This document shows positions 36,630 to 45,821 of a stretch of DNA of 64,000 nt, piece after piece. The stretch is from an uncultured Erythrobacter sp. (GTDB taxonomy: Bacteria; Pseudomonadota; Alphaproteobacteria; Sphingomonadales; Sphingomonadaceae). The notes beneath the pieces were generated by a model that ran no database searches, was not told where the DNA came from, and worked only from the letters and a program-made list of their open reading frames with translations. The stretch's first letter is position 1; every line of letters begins with the position of its first letter. The stretch is from the NCBI GenBank assembly GCA_947499505.1, contig CANMOQ010000001.1, positions 354,037 through 418,036 of the forward strand. The letters are read 5' to 3'. Made by a program: the position numbers and the translations under genes.

Positions 36630-37937
36630 ATGGCATTTCGCGAATTTCACTCTGGCCCTACCTCGCGCCGGGCTTTGCTGCGCGGCGGCGCTTATCTGGC
36701 TGCGGGCAGCGCATTGGCGACTTTGCCGTTTAGTCGGATCGCGCTGGCCCATGATGTGAGCGAGAGCTGGCCGAATGTGTCGACCATGATCAAGAACTAT
36801 GTCGATACCCGTAAGGTCGCCAATATGATGGTGACTTTCGGCAATGCTCAGGAAGATCACGCGCACACCGTAGGCGGCGGCACTTTGTCTCTGCAGAGCG
36901 ACAAACAGGTCGATGAAAATTCGCTTTATCGAATCTATTCCATGACCAAGCCGATCACCGGCATGGCGACCATGATGCTGATCGATGAAGGCAAGCTAGG
37001 CCTGGACCAGCCAGTTGGCGAAATCCTACCCGCCTTTGCCGATATGCGGGTGCTGAACGATCCCGAAGGGGCTCTCGACGATACGGTTCCGACAGAGCGC
37101 CCGATCACAATTCGTCATTTGCTGACCCATACCGCTGGCATTGGTTACATGATCACCAGCAAGGGGCCTCTGCTCGAGGCTTTTGCGGAGCAAGGTCTGG
37201 TTGGCGGGCGCGTCAGCCGTTTCCCTATCCCGGGCCTTCCTGAGGTGACACCGGCCCCAAGCCTGGAGGTTTGGGCGGACCGTTTGGCTGAGCTGCCGCT
37301 GATGGCGCAGCCGGGCACAAAATGGATTTACTCTGCCAGCATTGATCTGCTGGGCCGGGTTATTGAAGTCGCCTCTGGCCAAAGCTTTGAAAGCTTCCTG
37401 CAAACGCGCATTTTTGATCCTTGCGGCATGATCAGCACCTATTTCACTTTGCCGGAAAGTGAAGTGGGCCGGATGACCGATAACTATGGGATCGCTGGCG
37501 GTTTCCCCATCCCAATCGATCCGGCAGCCAACTCGATATATCTCGATGTGCCAACCGTGCCATCGGGCGGCGGCGGATTGATCAGTTCGCCCAAGGATTA
37601 TGACCGGTTCCAGCGCATGTTGCTGGGTCTGGGTACGCTCGACGGCACCAAGGTCATGACTGAAGAGGCGGTGCGGATTGGTACTTCGAACCTGCTGCCT
37701 GATACTGTGGATATGACCGGTTCTTGGATGGAGGGCCAAGGGCACGGTGCCGGCGGACGCTCTGTCGGAACGCAATTCGGCTGGGGCGGGGCGGCTGGTA
37801 CACTCTCTAGCGTCGATTTCGGTACGCAAATGCGCGTTGCCTTGTGGACGCAATATATGCCAACCACAGTCTACCCGGTCCGCCAGGAATTTTTCGCCGC
37901 GCTCGAAGCTGACATGCGCAGCATGCAAGGCGGCTAA
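36630..37937 (+). CDS. Tat-exported serine hydrolase (beta-lactamase class C/esterase family)
   Basis: 435 residues from ATG 36630, with GGAGAG before it. The N-terminus has a twin-Arg signal (TSRRALLRGGAYLAAGSALA). The active-site S-x-x-K is in YSMTKPITG near residue 110 and the Tyr motif in YSASIDLLGRV; a Gly-rich third motif (GWGGAAGT) stands for KTG. Members hydrolyse esters, D-peptides or beta-lactams. An esterase or peptidase is likelier than a true beta-lactamase because the third motif is atypical. Confidence 0.88.
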   Translation: MAFREFHSGPTSRRALLRGGAYLAAGSALATLPFSRIALAHDVSESWPNVSTMIKNYVDTRKVANMMVTFGNAQEDHAHTVGGGTLSLQSDKQVDENSLYRIYSMTKPITGMATMMLIDEGKLGLDQPVGEILPAFADMRVLNDPEGALDDTVPTERPITIRHLLTHTAGIGYMITSKGPLLEAFAEQGLVGGRVSRFPIPGLPEVTPAPSLEVWADRLAELPLMAQPGTKWIYSASIDLLGRVIEVASGQSFESFLQTRIFDPCGMISTYFTLPESEVGRMTDNYGIAGGFPIPIDPAANSIYLDVPTVPSGGGGLISSPKDYDRFQRMLLGLGTLDGTKVMTEEAVRIGTSNLLPDTVDMTGSWMEGQGHGAGGRSVGTQFGWGGAAGTLSSVDFGTQMRVALWTQYMPTTVYPVRQEFFAALEADMRSMQGG

Positions 37938-37942
37938 GCCAG

Positions 37943-38875
37943 ATGCACAAACCCGTCACCGCGCCGAGCGTTCTCACCACTGGCCCGATTGCTTTTGCAG
38001 GTTCGCCGATAGACCGCGCGGACCATATTCGGGTCAATAAAGAGGCGCTGGGCGCGCGGATGGATTGGCGCGCGAAAGTGCTGCTGCTCGATGGTCTGTT
38101 GCCGCAGATCGATGAGATGGGCGCCCTGATGTGGGGCACGCTGGCCGATGTTCCGCAAGAGGTGGAATTGGTCTTTCTCGGCCTGATGGATGACAAGGCC
38201 TGCTTTGCCGCCGTGCCAGAGCAAGGCGCAACCGGCCCAGCCTATGCCATGCCGCGTGCGTGGCAGGCAATCCAACAGCTTTCCCCGCCTGATCTGGCGA
38301 TTTACGGCGGCGCGCGCAGCTTGGTCGACTGGCATGCGCGCCACCGTTTCTGCGCCAATTGCGGACAGCCAACCAGCCCTGCGAAAGGCGGTTGGCAGCG
38401 CAATTGTGCACCGGCCGAGGAGGGCGGCTGCGGCGCCCAGCATTTCCCGCGCACCGACCCGGTCACCATCATGCTGGTTGAGAACGAGGGACGGTTGCTC
38501 CTCGGGCGTCAACCGCGGTTTCCGCCACGCAGTTTCTCTGCGCTTGCCGGGTTTGTCGAACCGGGCGAAACCATAGAAGAGGCGGTCGCGCGCGAAGTGC
38601 ATGAAGAGGCGAGCCTGCGCGTGCGCGATGTCGAGTATATCGCGACCCAGCCTTGGCCGTTCCCCAGTCAGCTGATGATCGGATGCTATTCGCAAACCGA
38701 CGAAACTGAGATCACGCTCGATGTGGAAGAACTGGAGGAAGCGCGCTGGTTCACCCGCGATGAGGTGGCGCAGGCACTGGCCAATCCCGGCAGCGAGGAC
38801 ACCGCGTTTTCTGCGCCGCCGCCCGCCGCTATTGCGCATAGTCTGCTCAAATGGTGGCTGGAGAAATCGCAATGA
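37943..38875 (+). CDS. nudC: NAD(+) diphosphatase / NADH pyrophosphatase NudC
   Basis: Nudix hydrolase of 310 residues that cleaves NADH to NMNH and AMP and may remove NAD caps from RNA. It contains a zinc ribbon (FCANCGQPT and the later NCAPAEEGGCG), the Nudix box GFVEPGETIEEAVAREVHEEASL as matched residues, and the NudC signature TQPWPFPSQLM. It starts 6 bases after the hydrolase stop and its own stop overlaps the next ATG. Confidence 0.94.
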   Translation: MHKPVTAPSVLTTGPIAFAGSPIDRADHIRVNKEALGARMDWRAKVLLLDGLLPQIDEMGALMWGTLADVPQEVELVFLGLMDDKACFAAVPEQGATGPAYAMPRAWQAIQQLSPPDLAIYGGARSLVDWHARHRFCANCGQPTSPAKGGWQRNCAPAEEGGCGAQHFPRTDPVTIMLVENEGRLLLGRQPRFPPRSFSALAGFVEPGETIEEAVAREVHEEASLRVRDVEYIATQPWPFPSQLMIGCYSQTDETEITLDVEELEEARWFTRDEVAQALANPGSEDTAFSAPPPAAIAHSLLKWWLEKSQ

Positions 38876-39585
38876 GCGGCCCTGAGCAACTGACCATCGA
38901 CATCTATTCCGATGTGATGTGCCCGTGGTGCGCGATTGGCTATGGCCAATTGACCAAGGCTCTGGATGAGCTGGACGGAGAGATCGAAGCACAAGTCCGC
39001 TGGCGTCCGTTTGAGCTCAACCCTGACATGCCTGAGACCGGCGAGGAGCAAGAGGCGCATTTGCAGCGCAAATATCGCCGCTCTGCCGAAGACGGCGCGA
39101 AAATGCGCGGGCAGATGAGAGCGATTGCCGAAGGGGCAGGGGTCTCGCTCGCCTATGAAGGCGATGACGCAGATAACGTACCGCCAGCGATGATGTGGAA
39201 CACGCGCGCCTGCCATGTGCTGCTGACCTGGGCCTTGGAGCAGGCCGGGCCCAAGGTGCAAACCGAATTGAAGCTCGCTTTGTTTGCCGCCCATTTCAAC
39301 CAGCGCCGCAATCTATCCGACCGCGATGTCCTGCTCGATATCGCCGCCAGCGTCGGCCTGCACCGCGAGGCTGCCAAGGCGGCCCTGGGTGACGAGGCGC
39401 TGATCGCAGCGGTCGAGGCCGAAGAGCGCCAAGCGTGGGATCTCAACATTTCTGGCGTCCCGGCGATGATCGTGAATGCCAAATTCATGATCCCCGGCGC
39501 GCAGTCCCCGGATGTCTACGTCAACGCGCTGCGCCGAGTGGTGATGAAAGAGCGCGAAGCCGCCGGGGAACCGAGTTCTTCCTAA
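38872..39585 (+). CDS. FrnE-like DsbA-family oxidoreductase
   Basis: 237 residues, thioredoxin fold with active site DVMCPWCAIGYGQL and cis-Pro region NISGVPAMIVNAKFMIPGAQ. No signal peptide, so it is cytoplasmic, as expected for the FrnE/2-hydroxychromene-isomerase-like group. ATG 38872 lies in the nudC stop (ATGA) with GGAG at a suitable distance. Function of this group is poorly defined; thiol redox roles have been reported for FrnE. Confidence 0.88.
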   Translation: MSGPEQLTIDIYSDVMCPWCAIGYGQLTKALDELDGEIEAQVRWRPFELNPDMPETGEEQEAHLQRKYRRSAEDGAKMRGQMRAIAEGAGVSLAYEGDDADNVPPAMMWNTRACHVLLTWALEQAGPKVQTELKLALFAAHFNQRRNLSDRDVLLDIAASVGLHREAAKAALGDEALIAAVEAEERQAWDLNISGVPAMIVNAKFMIPGAQSPDVYVNALRRVVMKEREAAGEPSSS

Positions 39586-39601
39586 GCCGTTCGGAAATCT
39601 T

Positions 39602-40465
39602 ATGAAAAGCATTCTAGTCGTTATCGTCGTCGCGATCTTCGCATTTGGTTTCGCTGCCTTAGCGGGCACCGGCAGCGTCGAGGCGTTTGGATATTCCGCC
39701 TTTTTTCTATGCGCGGTCCTTGCAATGGCGGTGAACTGGCTGGTTTTCATCCCGTCCGCCGCGGCGAAATCCGACAAGTTTTACGATACGACCGGTGCGC
39801 TGACCTATCTTTCGGTCACGGCGTTTGCCGCTTGGGCCGCATGGCCACTTGATTGGCGCGGCATTGTGATCGCCGTAATGGTCGCGATCTGGTGCATACG
39901 GTTGGGCAGCTTCCTATACATCCGCATTCACGCCATGGGCGGGACCGACAGCCGGTTTGAGAAGATCAAAGTCAATCCTGCGCGTTTCCTCGCTGCATGG
40001 ACGCTGCAGGGCCTGTGGGTGCTGCTGACGGCATCCGCGGCTCTGGTCGCGATCACCGCAACGGACCGCGCGCCAATCGGCGTGTTCTTCTGGCTGGGCG
40101 CCGCAGTTTGGCTGCTCGGTATTACGGTCGAAACGGTCGCCGATGCGCAGAAAAGCGCGTTTAAGAAAGACCCTGCGAACAAGGGCAAGTTCATCAATGT
40201 TGGTCTGTGGAAATGGTCGCGCCATCCCAATTATTTCGGCGAGATCACACTCTGGACCGGCATCTTGATTATGGCGCTGCCGGTGCTGTCCGGCTGGTCT
40301 TGGCTGGTGGTGATTTCACCCATCTTCGTAACGCTATTGCTCACAAAGGTGAGCGGTATCAACCTGCAGGAAAAACAGGCCAAAGAGCGCTGGGGCGATG
40401 ACCCAGACTATCAGGAATACCGCAAGAACACGCCGGTGCTAATCCCTAGTCCGCCGAAGGGGTGA
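39602..40465 (+). CDS. DUF1295 membrane protein (steroid 5-alpha-reductase-like)
   Basis: 287 residues with about seven hydrophobic helices. The C-terminal motif KWSRHPNYFGEITLWTGI is the conserved signature of DUF1295 and the 5-alpha-reductase/ICMT-like fold. Members reduce or methylate lipophilic substrates, but no bacterial activity is assured. It is 16 bases downstream of the FrnE-like gene. Confidence 0.9.
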   Translation: MKSILVVIVVAIFAFGFAALAGTGSVEAFGYSAFFLCAVLAMAVNWLVFIPSAAAKSDKFYDTTGALTYLSVTAFAAWAAWPLDWRGIVIAVMVAIWCIRLGSFLYIRIHAMGGTDSRFEKIKVNPARFLAAWTLQGLWVLLTASAALVAITATDRAPIGVFFWLGAAVWLLGITVETVADAQKSAFKKDPANKGKFINVGLWKWSRHPNYFGEITLWTGILIMALPVLSGWSWLVVISPIFVTLLLTKVSGINLQEKQAKERWGDDPDYQEYRKNTPVLIPSPPKG

Positions 40466-40484
40466 TGCGCCGAGTTTAGACCCG

Positions 40485-40880
40485 CTAAATCAGTCCAAGG
40501 CGCTCCAGCTTACCGGCGAGCTTGCCGGGCAAAACATCGCCAGCATCTTCGCCCTCAGCCAAATCGGCGGGTGCGTTTTCTTCTTTGAGATAACGCCAGC
40601 CTTGGTGCGCGCGTTTGCGCTGCTGGCGGACGCGGATCAGCTTGGGTTCGAGTACGATGTTCCATCGTCCATCCTTGGTCTCGGTGAAGCCCAATATCTT
40701 AGAGCGCGCGACCAGCGAATGGTTCAAAATCCAGAACAGAGACCCTCCGACCATCTCGGCGTGTCGCGTCGGGCGATATTTAGTCGTCAGCAATTTGGGA
40801 TTGGGGCTATTCTCATACCAACCGGCAAGGTCGTCATAGCTTTTCGCGCCGAACGCGATCTTGGTCATGTGGAGTGGCAT
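40485..40880 (-). CDS. DUF1489-family protein
   Basis: 131 residues from ATG 40880 (MPLHMTKIAFGA), the typical DUF1489 N-terminus; longer in-frame reading to 40940 adds 20 unrelated residues. Conserved segments: TKYRPTRHAEMVGGSLFWILN and QGWRYLKEENAP. Small soluble protein of unknown function, common in alphaproteobacteria. It follows mgtE on the same strand by 31 bases. Confidence 0.85.
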   Translation of the reverse strand: MPLHMTKIAFGAKSYDDLAGWYENSPNPKLLTTKYRPTRHAEMVGGSLFWILNHSLVARSKILGFTETKDGRWNIVLEPKLIRVRQQRKRAHQGWRYLKEENAPADLAEGEDAGDVLPGKLAGKLERLGLI

Positions 40881-40911
40881 AGAGGTTAAGATAGGGCGCT
40901 GAGCGAATTGC

Positions 40912-42375
40912 TCAAGCGGCCGGAACCAATCCGCTAACAACTGCGAGGCCGAGGAACGCCAAAAAGCCCATCGAGTCGGTGATCATTGTCACAAACACAC
41001 TGCTCGCAACCGCCGGGTCTTGGCGCAGGCGCTCGAAAATCACCGGCACCAGCACACCGGCCAGCCCAGCGACCACGATGTTGATGATCATGGCCGCCGC
41101 GATCACCGCGCCCATCATCGGGCTGAACAGGAAGGCGGCGGCAATTCCGATAAGCACCGCGATTGTCGCGCCATTGAGGATCGCCACTCGGACCTCGCGC
41201 CACACGGTGCGCCAGGTGTTGGCGCGGGTCAGCTGATTGGTCGCAATCGCGCGCACGGCCACCGCCATGGTCTGCGTGCCCGCATTGCCGCCAATGCTTG
41301 CCACAATCGGCATCAGCACGGCGAGGGCCACGAGTTTCTCGATTGCGGCTCCGAAGAACGCGATGATCGCGCTCGCCACTACGGCTGTGCCAAGGTTTGC
41401 GACCAGCCAGCGCACGCGGCTGGAATAGGCCTCTCTGATCGGTTCGTTGATGTCGCCATCGCCCGCGCCGGAGAGCAGCAATGCGTCCTCGCCCGCTTCC
41501 TCAGAGATAATGTGCACGATGTCATCCACCGTCACCTGGCCAACCAAACGCCCGCTTTCATCGACAACAGCGGCAGAAATCAGTGCGTATTTCTGAAACA
41601 TCAGAGCGACCTCTTCCTGATCCGTCGTTACCGGGATCAGGGTTTGGTCACGCTTCATCAGATCGGTCAGCTTGATATTGCGCGGCGTAGTAAGGATCCA
41701 ATTGAGCGCGCAGGTGCCCACGGGATGGTGGCGTTGATCGACAACGAACACCTCCCAGAAATCATGCTCCAGATCGCCGGTTTTGCGCAGAAAATCGATG
41801 AGATCGCCGACCGTCATATGCTCCGGCACCGCCATGAAATGACGGTTCATCAGGCGCCCGGCGGTCTCCTCTGGATAGGACAGCGCGCTGGTAACGGCGG
41901 CCTGCGTCTCCGGCTCCAGCTCGGCGATAATCGCGCGCTGGTCGTCCTCGTCCAAGTCTTCCAGCAGCTGAACCGCGTCATCGGTTTCAAGCTGTTCGGC
42001 AATGCTCGCAACCGCTTCCGGTTCGAGCGCCTCCATCATGTCTTCGCGAACGTGATCGTTGAGCTCGGCCACCACCTCGCTCGACATCAGATCGCTCATC
42101 GCGCCGGCCAGACCCTGCCGTTCGTCAGAATCGAACAATTCGAGCAAATCGGCAACGTCAGCCGGGTGCAGCGGCTCGACCAGCTCGTGCAGAGCCGTGT
42201 TGTCTCCACCTTCAAACGCGCGCCGCACAGAGCGGACAAAGCGCGGCTTCAGCCGGTTTTCCTCATCGTGCCGCTCATCATCGATCCGGTCGTCCGGGCG
42301 CGCGCCATCATCGCCGCCATCTTGCGGCAGATCAGCGACCAACAGGTCTTCATCAAGGCGTGCATCATCAGACAT
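40912..42375 (-). CDS. mgtE: Magnesium transporter MgtE
   Basis: Mg2+ channel/transporter of 487 residues. An acidic N-terminal extension is followed by the MgtE N domain (LHPADVADLLELFDSDERQGL), two CBS domains (PVGTCALNWILTTPRNIKLTD, VDESGRLVGQVTVDDIVHI), and a five-helix membrane domain with the conserved IVASIGGNAGTQTMAVAVRA. The start ATG 42375 fits the family better than an upstream reading from 42411. No magnesium riboswitch is evident in the 130 bases upstream. Confidence 0.94.
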   Translation of the reverse strand: MSDDARLDEDLLVADLPQDGGDDGARPDDRIDDERHDEENRLKPRFVRSVRRAFEGGDNTALHELVEPLHPADVADLLELFDSDERQGLAGAMSDLMSSEVVAELNDHVREDMMEALEPEAVASIAEQLETDDAVQLLEDLDEDDQRAIIAELEPETQAAVTSALSYPEETAGRLMNRHFMAVPEHMTVGDLIDFLRKTGDLEHDFWEVFVVDQRHHPVGTCALNWILTTPRNIKLTDLMKRDQTLIPVTTDQEEVALMFQKYALISAAVVDESGRLVGQVTVDDIVHIISEEAGEDALLLSGAGDGDINEPIREAYSSRVRWLVANLGTAVVASAIIAFFGAAIEKLVALAVLMPIVASIGGNAGTQTMAVAVRAIATNQLTRANTWRTVWREVRVAILNGATIAVLIGIAAAFLFSPMMGAVIAAAMIINIVVAGLAGVLVPVIFERLRQDPAVASSVFVTMITDSMGFLAFLGLAVVSGLVPAA

Positions 42376-42506
42376 TTGCGCAAGGTCTAGGCTGCGCTGC
42401 TTCAAAAGCAAGCGTGTAAGGGTGGCTGGCCCACCGCCATGCTGGGGGGTGACTCGGTTTCAGATATGCGTATAGCGAGGGCCAAATTCATCAGGAGACA
42501 CTTTAC

Positions 42507-42968
42507 ATGGCCGAAACACTCACATTCACCCTCGACTGCGGCGATGGCAAAACCGGCGATGTCGTCATCAAATTGCGCGCGGACCTGGCACCTGGCCATG
42601 TTGAGCGCATTTCTGAACTGGCGGCGGAAGGCTTTTACGACGGCGTCATTTTCCACCGCGTGATCGATGGGTTTATGGCGCAAGGCGGCGACCCAACCGG
42701 CACCGGAATGGGCGGCAGCGACAAGCCTGACCTTAAGGCAGAATTCAATTCAGAGCCGCACGTTCGCGGTACCTGCTCAATGGCGCGCTCGCAAATGCCA
42801 GACAGCGCGAACAGCCAGTTTTTCATCTGCTTCGGCGACACCGAATTCCTCGACGGGCAATACACCGTCTGGGGCCAAGTAACTGAAGGCATGGACTTCG
42901 TCGACGCTCTGCCAAAAGGTGAGCCACCCGCGAGCCCAGGCAAGATTGTGAAGGCGGCGGTCGCTTAA
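42507..42968 (+). CDS. Peptidyl-prolyl cis-trans isomerase (cyclophilin type)
   Basis: Cytoplasmic cyclophilin of 153 residues, PpiB-like. Conserved FHRVIDGFMAQGGDPTGTGMGG with the catalytic Arg, and SMARSQMPDSANSQFFICFGD. No signal peptide. AGGAGA precedes the ATG. Catalyses proline isomerisation in folding proteins. Confidence 0.94.
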   Translation: MAETLTFTLDCGDGKTGDVVIKLRADLAPGHVERISELAAEGFYDGVIFHRVIDGFMAQGGDPTGTGMGGSDKPDLKAEFNSEPHVRGTCSMARSQMPDSANSQFFICFGDTEFLDGQYTVWGQVTEGMDFVDALPKGEPPASPGKIVKAAVA

Positions 42969-42991
42969 GTTAGCACGAGACAGGAGATCAG

Positions 42992-43924
42992 GTGACGCTA
43001 CGCCGCGCAGCATTGGCACTCTTGCTGCTCAGCCTGAGCGGCTGCGTCACCTATCCTGATATCACGCAATCGCGCAGCCCGTGCCGGATGGATCCGGGCG
43101 GATGGTGCGGCTTTGTGCGCGAAGCGGCGGAGGTCAGTTACCCTTACGCTCTGGCCGCGACCAATGCCTATGTTGGCGACAGCGACGTCTACGCCGAGCT
43201 CGGCAACTCTCTGGTTCGATTGGAGCGTTTGCCGATCGACGAGGACGATGCCGACACTGGATTTGATTATCAGGTTTTTGCGCAGTTCCCGCCCTCACCG
43301 GGTGATGCCCCGCGCGATGCGGATGAGCGCGCGCCCGATGCCTATATCATGGCGTTTCGCGGCACCGACTTCGATGGCCCGGCCGATATCTTCTACGGCA
43401 CAGTGCGCGACGATCAGCTAGAGCTGGCACACAAATATTTTGACCTAGAGCGCGCGCGTTTTCACGCGGACGCAAAGTGGATCACCACCGGCCACTCTCT
43501 GGGCGGAGCATTGGCGGCGGAAATCTCGATCCGGCACGCGGATGTGAAGGCGTGGATGTTCAACGTCTCGCCATTCTATCGCGGCAAATCCATGGTCAAT
43601 GACGGCAATCGCACGGTGATCAACGAGCGCGGCGAGGCGCTGAGAAGTCTGCGCAAATTCCGCGCGGCCCCGGCGTCTGATCTGTTCGTGATCAATTGCA
43701 CGCCGCAAGCGGGCCGTTTCACCAAGCACAAGATCCGCCCGCTGGCCGACTGCATCACTTGGATCGCCGCCTATGAGAGCAAGGATGCCTTAAGCGTCGT
43801 CAAAGCGAACGATGTGCGCAAACCGGCGGTAGAGTGCGGCGAGGAAGGCAAAAAGCACCCTGGCCCCGGCACCGCGCAAACCGAGCCATGCGTGCATGTT
43901 GCGCGGTTACCAGATGACGATTGA
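42992..43924 (+). CDS. Lipase-class-3-like exported lipoprotein
   Basis: 310 residues, starting at GTG 42992 with AGGAGA before it. The signal ends in a lipobox (LLSLSGCVT), so it is likely an outer- or inner-membrane lipoprotein. An alpha/beta hydrolase core has AFRGTDFDGPADIFYG and the nucleophile elbow TGHSLGGALAAEIS. Lipid or ester substrate unknown. The following gene begins inside its 3' end. Confidence 0.86.
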   Translation: MTLRRAALALLLLSLSGCVTYPDITQSRSPCRMDPGGWCGFVREAAEVSYPYALAATNAYVGDSDVYAELGNSLVRLERLPIDEDDADTGFDYQVFAQFPPSPGDAPRDADERAPDAYIMAFRGTDFDGPADIFYGTVRDDQLELAHKYFDLERARFHADAKWITTGHSLGGALAAEISIRHADVKAWMFNVSPFYRGKSMVNDGNRTVINERGEALRSLRKFRAAPASDLFVINCTPQAGRFTKHKIRPLADCITWIAAYESKDALSVVKANDVRKPAVECGEEGKKHPGPGTAQTEPCVHVARLPDDD

Positions 43925-44369
43925 TCCACGCGTCTCCGCGTCACTGGCAATGGTGGCGCGGGTAATGAAAGATGCATATGGACCGTGGTGGATCATCGGT
44001 AGTGCGGCAGTGATGTTGCATGGCGGCGAGACAGGCGAAATTGCTGATATCGACGTTATTGTCTCAAGCTCGGATATCAATAGACTATATGAGCGATTGC
44101 CGCTTTCAAACACACCCGATGAAACAAAACGCATATTTCGCTCAACTCGGTTTGGATGCTGGTTGGAGCCTCCACTCAATGTTGAGTTTATGCATGGACT
44201 TGAGGTTCATACGGGTCGTGGATGGCAGACTGTCACACTTGAATCTGCGCAGGCCATCAAAGTCGGGGATTATCCGGTCTTCGTCCCAAGTCGCAATGAG
44301 CTGATCGAGCTCCTGCAACTGTTTGGTCGTGAAAAGGACATACGCCGCGCGGCGACAATTGGCCGTTGA
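43914..44369 (+). CDS. Nucleotidyltransferase-fold protein
   Basis: 151 residues. The nucleotidyltransferase pattern is visible as WIIGSAAVMLHGGETGEIAD followed by DIDVIVSS (the D-x-D metal ligands), with a C-terminal stretch (VFVPSRNELIELLQLFGREKD) like AbiEii/MNT-type proteins. ATG 43914 lies inside the lipase gene by 11 bases. G+C is about 49 percent at 43981-44220 by my count, below its neighbours, suggesting transfer. No HEPN or AbiEi partner is adjacent. Confidence 0.75.
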   Translation: MTIDPRVSASLAMVARVMKDAYGPWWIIGSAAVMLHGGETGEIADIDVIVSSSDINRLYERLPLSNTPDETKRIFRSTRFGCWLEPPLNVEFMHGLEVHTGRGWQTVTLESAQAIKVGDYPVFVPSRNELIELLQLFGREKDIRRAATIGR

Positions 44370-44422
44370 CCCAACAGCCCGATTGAACGCGGCGCGTATT
44401 CCCGCTAGACGCGCGGCCAATC

Positions 44423-45754
44423 ATGAAACCGACCAACCCTCCCAAAACGTACCGCGTCAAAAACTTCGGCTGCCAGATGAACGTCTATGATGGCGATCGA
44501 ATGGGCGAATTGCTGAGCGAGCAAGGCATCACCCCCGCGCCAGAAGGCGAGGATGCTGATCTGGTCGTGCTCAACACCTGCCACATTCGCGAGAAGGCGG
44601 CGGAGAAGATCTATTCCGACATTGGCCGTCTGACCAAGGGAAAGACGCAGAAGAAAGCGCCGATGATTGCGGTCGCTGGCTGTGTCGCTCAGGCCGAGGG
44701 CGAAGAGATCATGGCGCGCGCGCCGGCGGTCTCCATCGTCGTTGGCCCGCAGGCCTATCACCGCCTGCCAGATATGCTGGACAAGGCGGTGAGGGGCGAG
44801 CGCGCGACCAACACCGATATGCCCGCGATTGCGAAATTTGGCGCTTTGCCAAAGCGTCGGCGGACTGCGCCCAACGCGTTCCTGACGGTGCAGGAGGGTT
44901 GCGACAAATTCTGCACCTATTGCGTGGTCCCCTACACGCGCGGCGCGGAAATTTCGCGTCCGCTTAGCGATCTGACCGAGGAAGCGCGCAAGCTGGTTGA
45001 TGCCGGAGCGCGTGAGATCACGCTGCTGGGGCAGAATGTGAACGCTTGGAGCGGTGAGGATGATGCGGGCAGCACGGTTGGTCTTGCCGGGCTGATCCAA
45101 GATATCGCGCGGATCGATGGGCTTGAGCGCATTCGCTACACTACATCGCACCCCAACGACATGGATGATGCCCTGATTGAGGCGCATGGCGAAGTCGATA
45201 AGCTGATGCCGTACCTGCACTTGCCGGTGCAATCGGGCAATGATCGCGTGCTGAAGGCGATGAACCGCTCGCACACCGCAGAGAGCTATCTCAAACTGCT
45301 GGAGCGCTTCCGTAAAGTGCGCCCTGACATCGCTCTGTCAGGCGATTTTATTGTCGGTTTCCCCGGCGAAACCGATGCCGAGTTTGAAGACACGCTGAAG
45401 CTGGTCGACGAAGTCCGCTATGCTCAGGCGTATAGCTTCAAATACTCACCGCGCCCCGGAACGCCGGCCGCGACGATGGACAATCAGATCGCGAAAGAAG
45501 TAATGGAAGAGCGGCTCGCCCGCCTCCAAGACGCGCTCAGCCGCGATCAAATGGCCTTCAACGCCGCGAGCGCAGGCAAGACCTGCGATGTCCTCGTCGA
45601 GCGTAAGGGTAAGCTGCCGGGCCAATGGCTCGGCAAATCGCCCTGGCTGCAAAGCGTGTGGTTTGAAGGCGATGTGCAAATCGGCGACATGGTCCGCGCG
45701 CATATCGTCGAAGGCCGCCCCAGTTCACTGCGCGGCGAACTGGTTAGGGCCTAA
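44423..45754 (+). CDS. miaB: tRNA-2-methylthio-N6-dimethylallyladenosine synthase MiaB
   Basis: Radical SAM methylthiotransferase that modifies i6A37 in tRNAs. 443 residues. N-terminal UPF0004 domain with Cys in FGCQMNVYD, NTCHIREKA and AVAGCVAQ; radical SAM triad in CDKFCTYCVVPYTRG; C-terminal TRAM domain with CDVLVERKGKLPGQWLG. In relatives it is followed by phoH; here an oppositely oriented gene intervenes. Confidence 0.96.
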   Translation: MKPTNPPKTYRVKNFGCQMNVYDGDRMGELLSEQGITPAPEGEDADLVVLNTCHIREKAAEKIYSDIGRLTKGKTQKKAPMIAVAGCVAQAEGEEIMARAPAVSIVVGPQAYHRLPDMLDKAVRGERATNTDMPAIAKFGALPKRRRTAPNAFLTVQEGCDKFCTYCVVPYTRGAEISRPLSDLTEEARKLVDAGAREITLLGQNVNAWSGEDDAGSTVGLAGLIQDIARIDGLERIRYTTSHPNDMDDALIEAHGEVDKLMPYLHLPVQSGNDRVLKAMNRSHTAESYLKLLERFRKVRPDIALSGDFIVGFPGETDAEFEDTLKLVDEVRYAQAYSFKYSPRPGTPAATMDNQIAKEVMEERLARLQDALSRDQMAFNAASAGKTCDVLVERKGKLPGQWLGKSPWLQSVWFEGDVQIGDMVRAHIVEGRPSSLRGELVRA

Positions 45755-45821
45755 CGCATATAGCGCTGCCAGGGTCCGTTATCCACACTCCGCGAGAAAT
45801 GCGCAGGCCAAAGCACTTTGG

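Noticed and set aside
41020-42390. 456-codon open frame opposite mgtE
   Set aside because: His/Arg-rich low-complexity sequence antisense to a clear transporter gene; a shadow frame.
42376-42506. Magnesium riboswitch before mgtE
   Set aside because: The 131-base gap to the cyclophilin gene shows no evident conserved M-box structure by eye.
43896-44369. Toxin-antitoxin pair with the nucleotidyltransferase
   Set aside because: No HEPN, AbiEi or other partner in either neighbour; the adjoining genes are a lipase and miaB.
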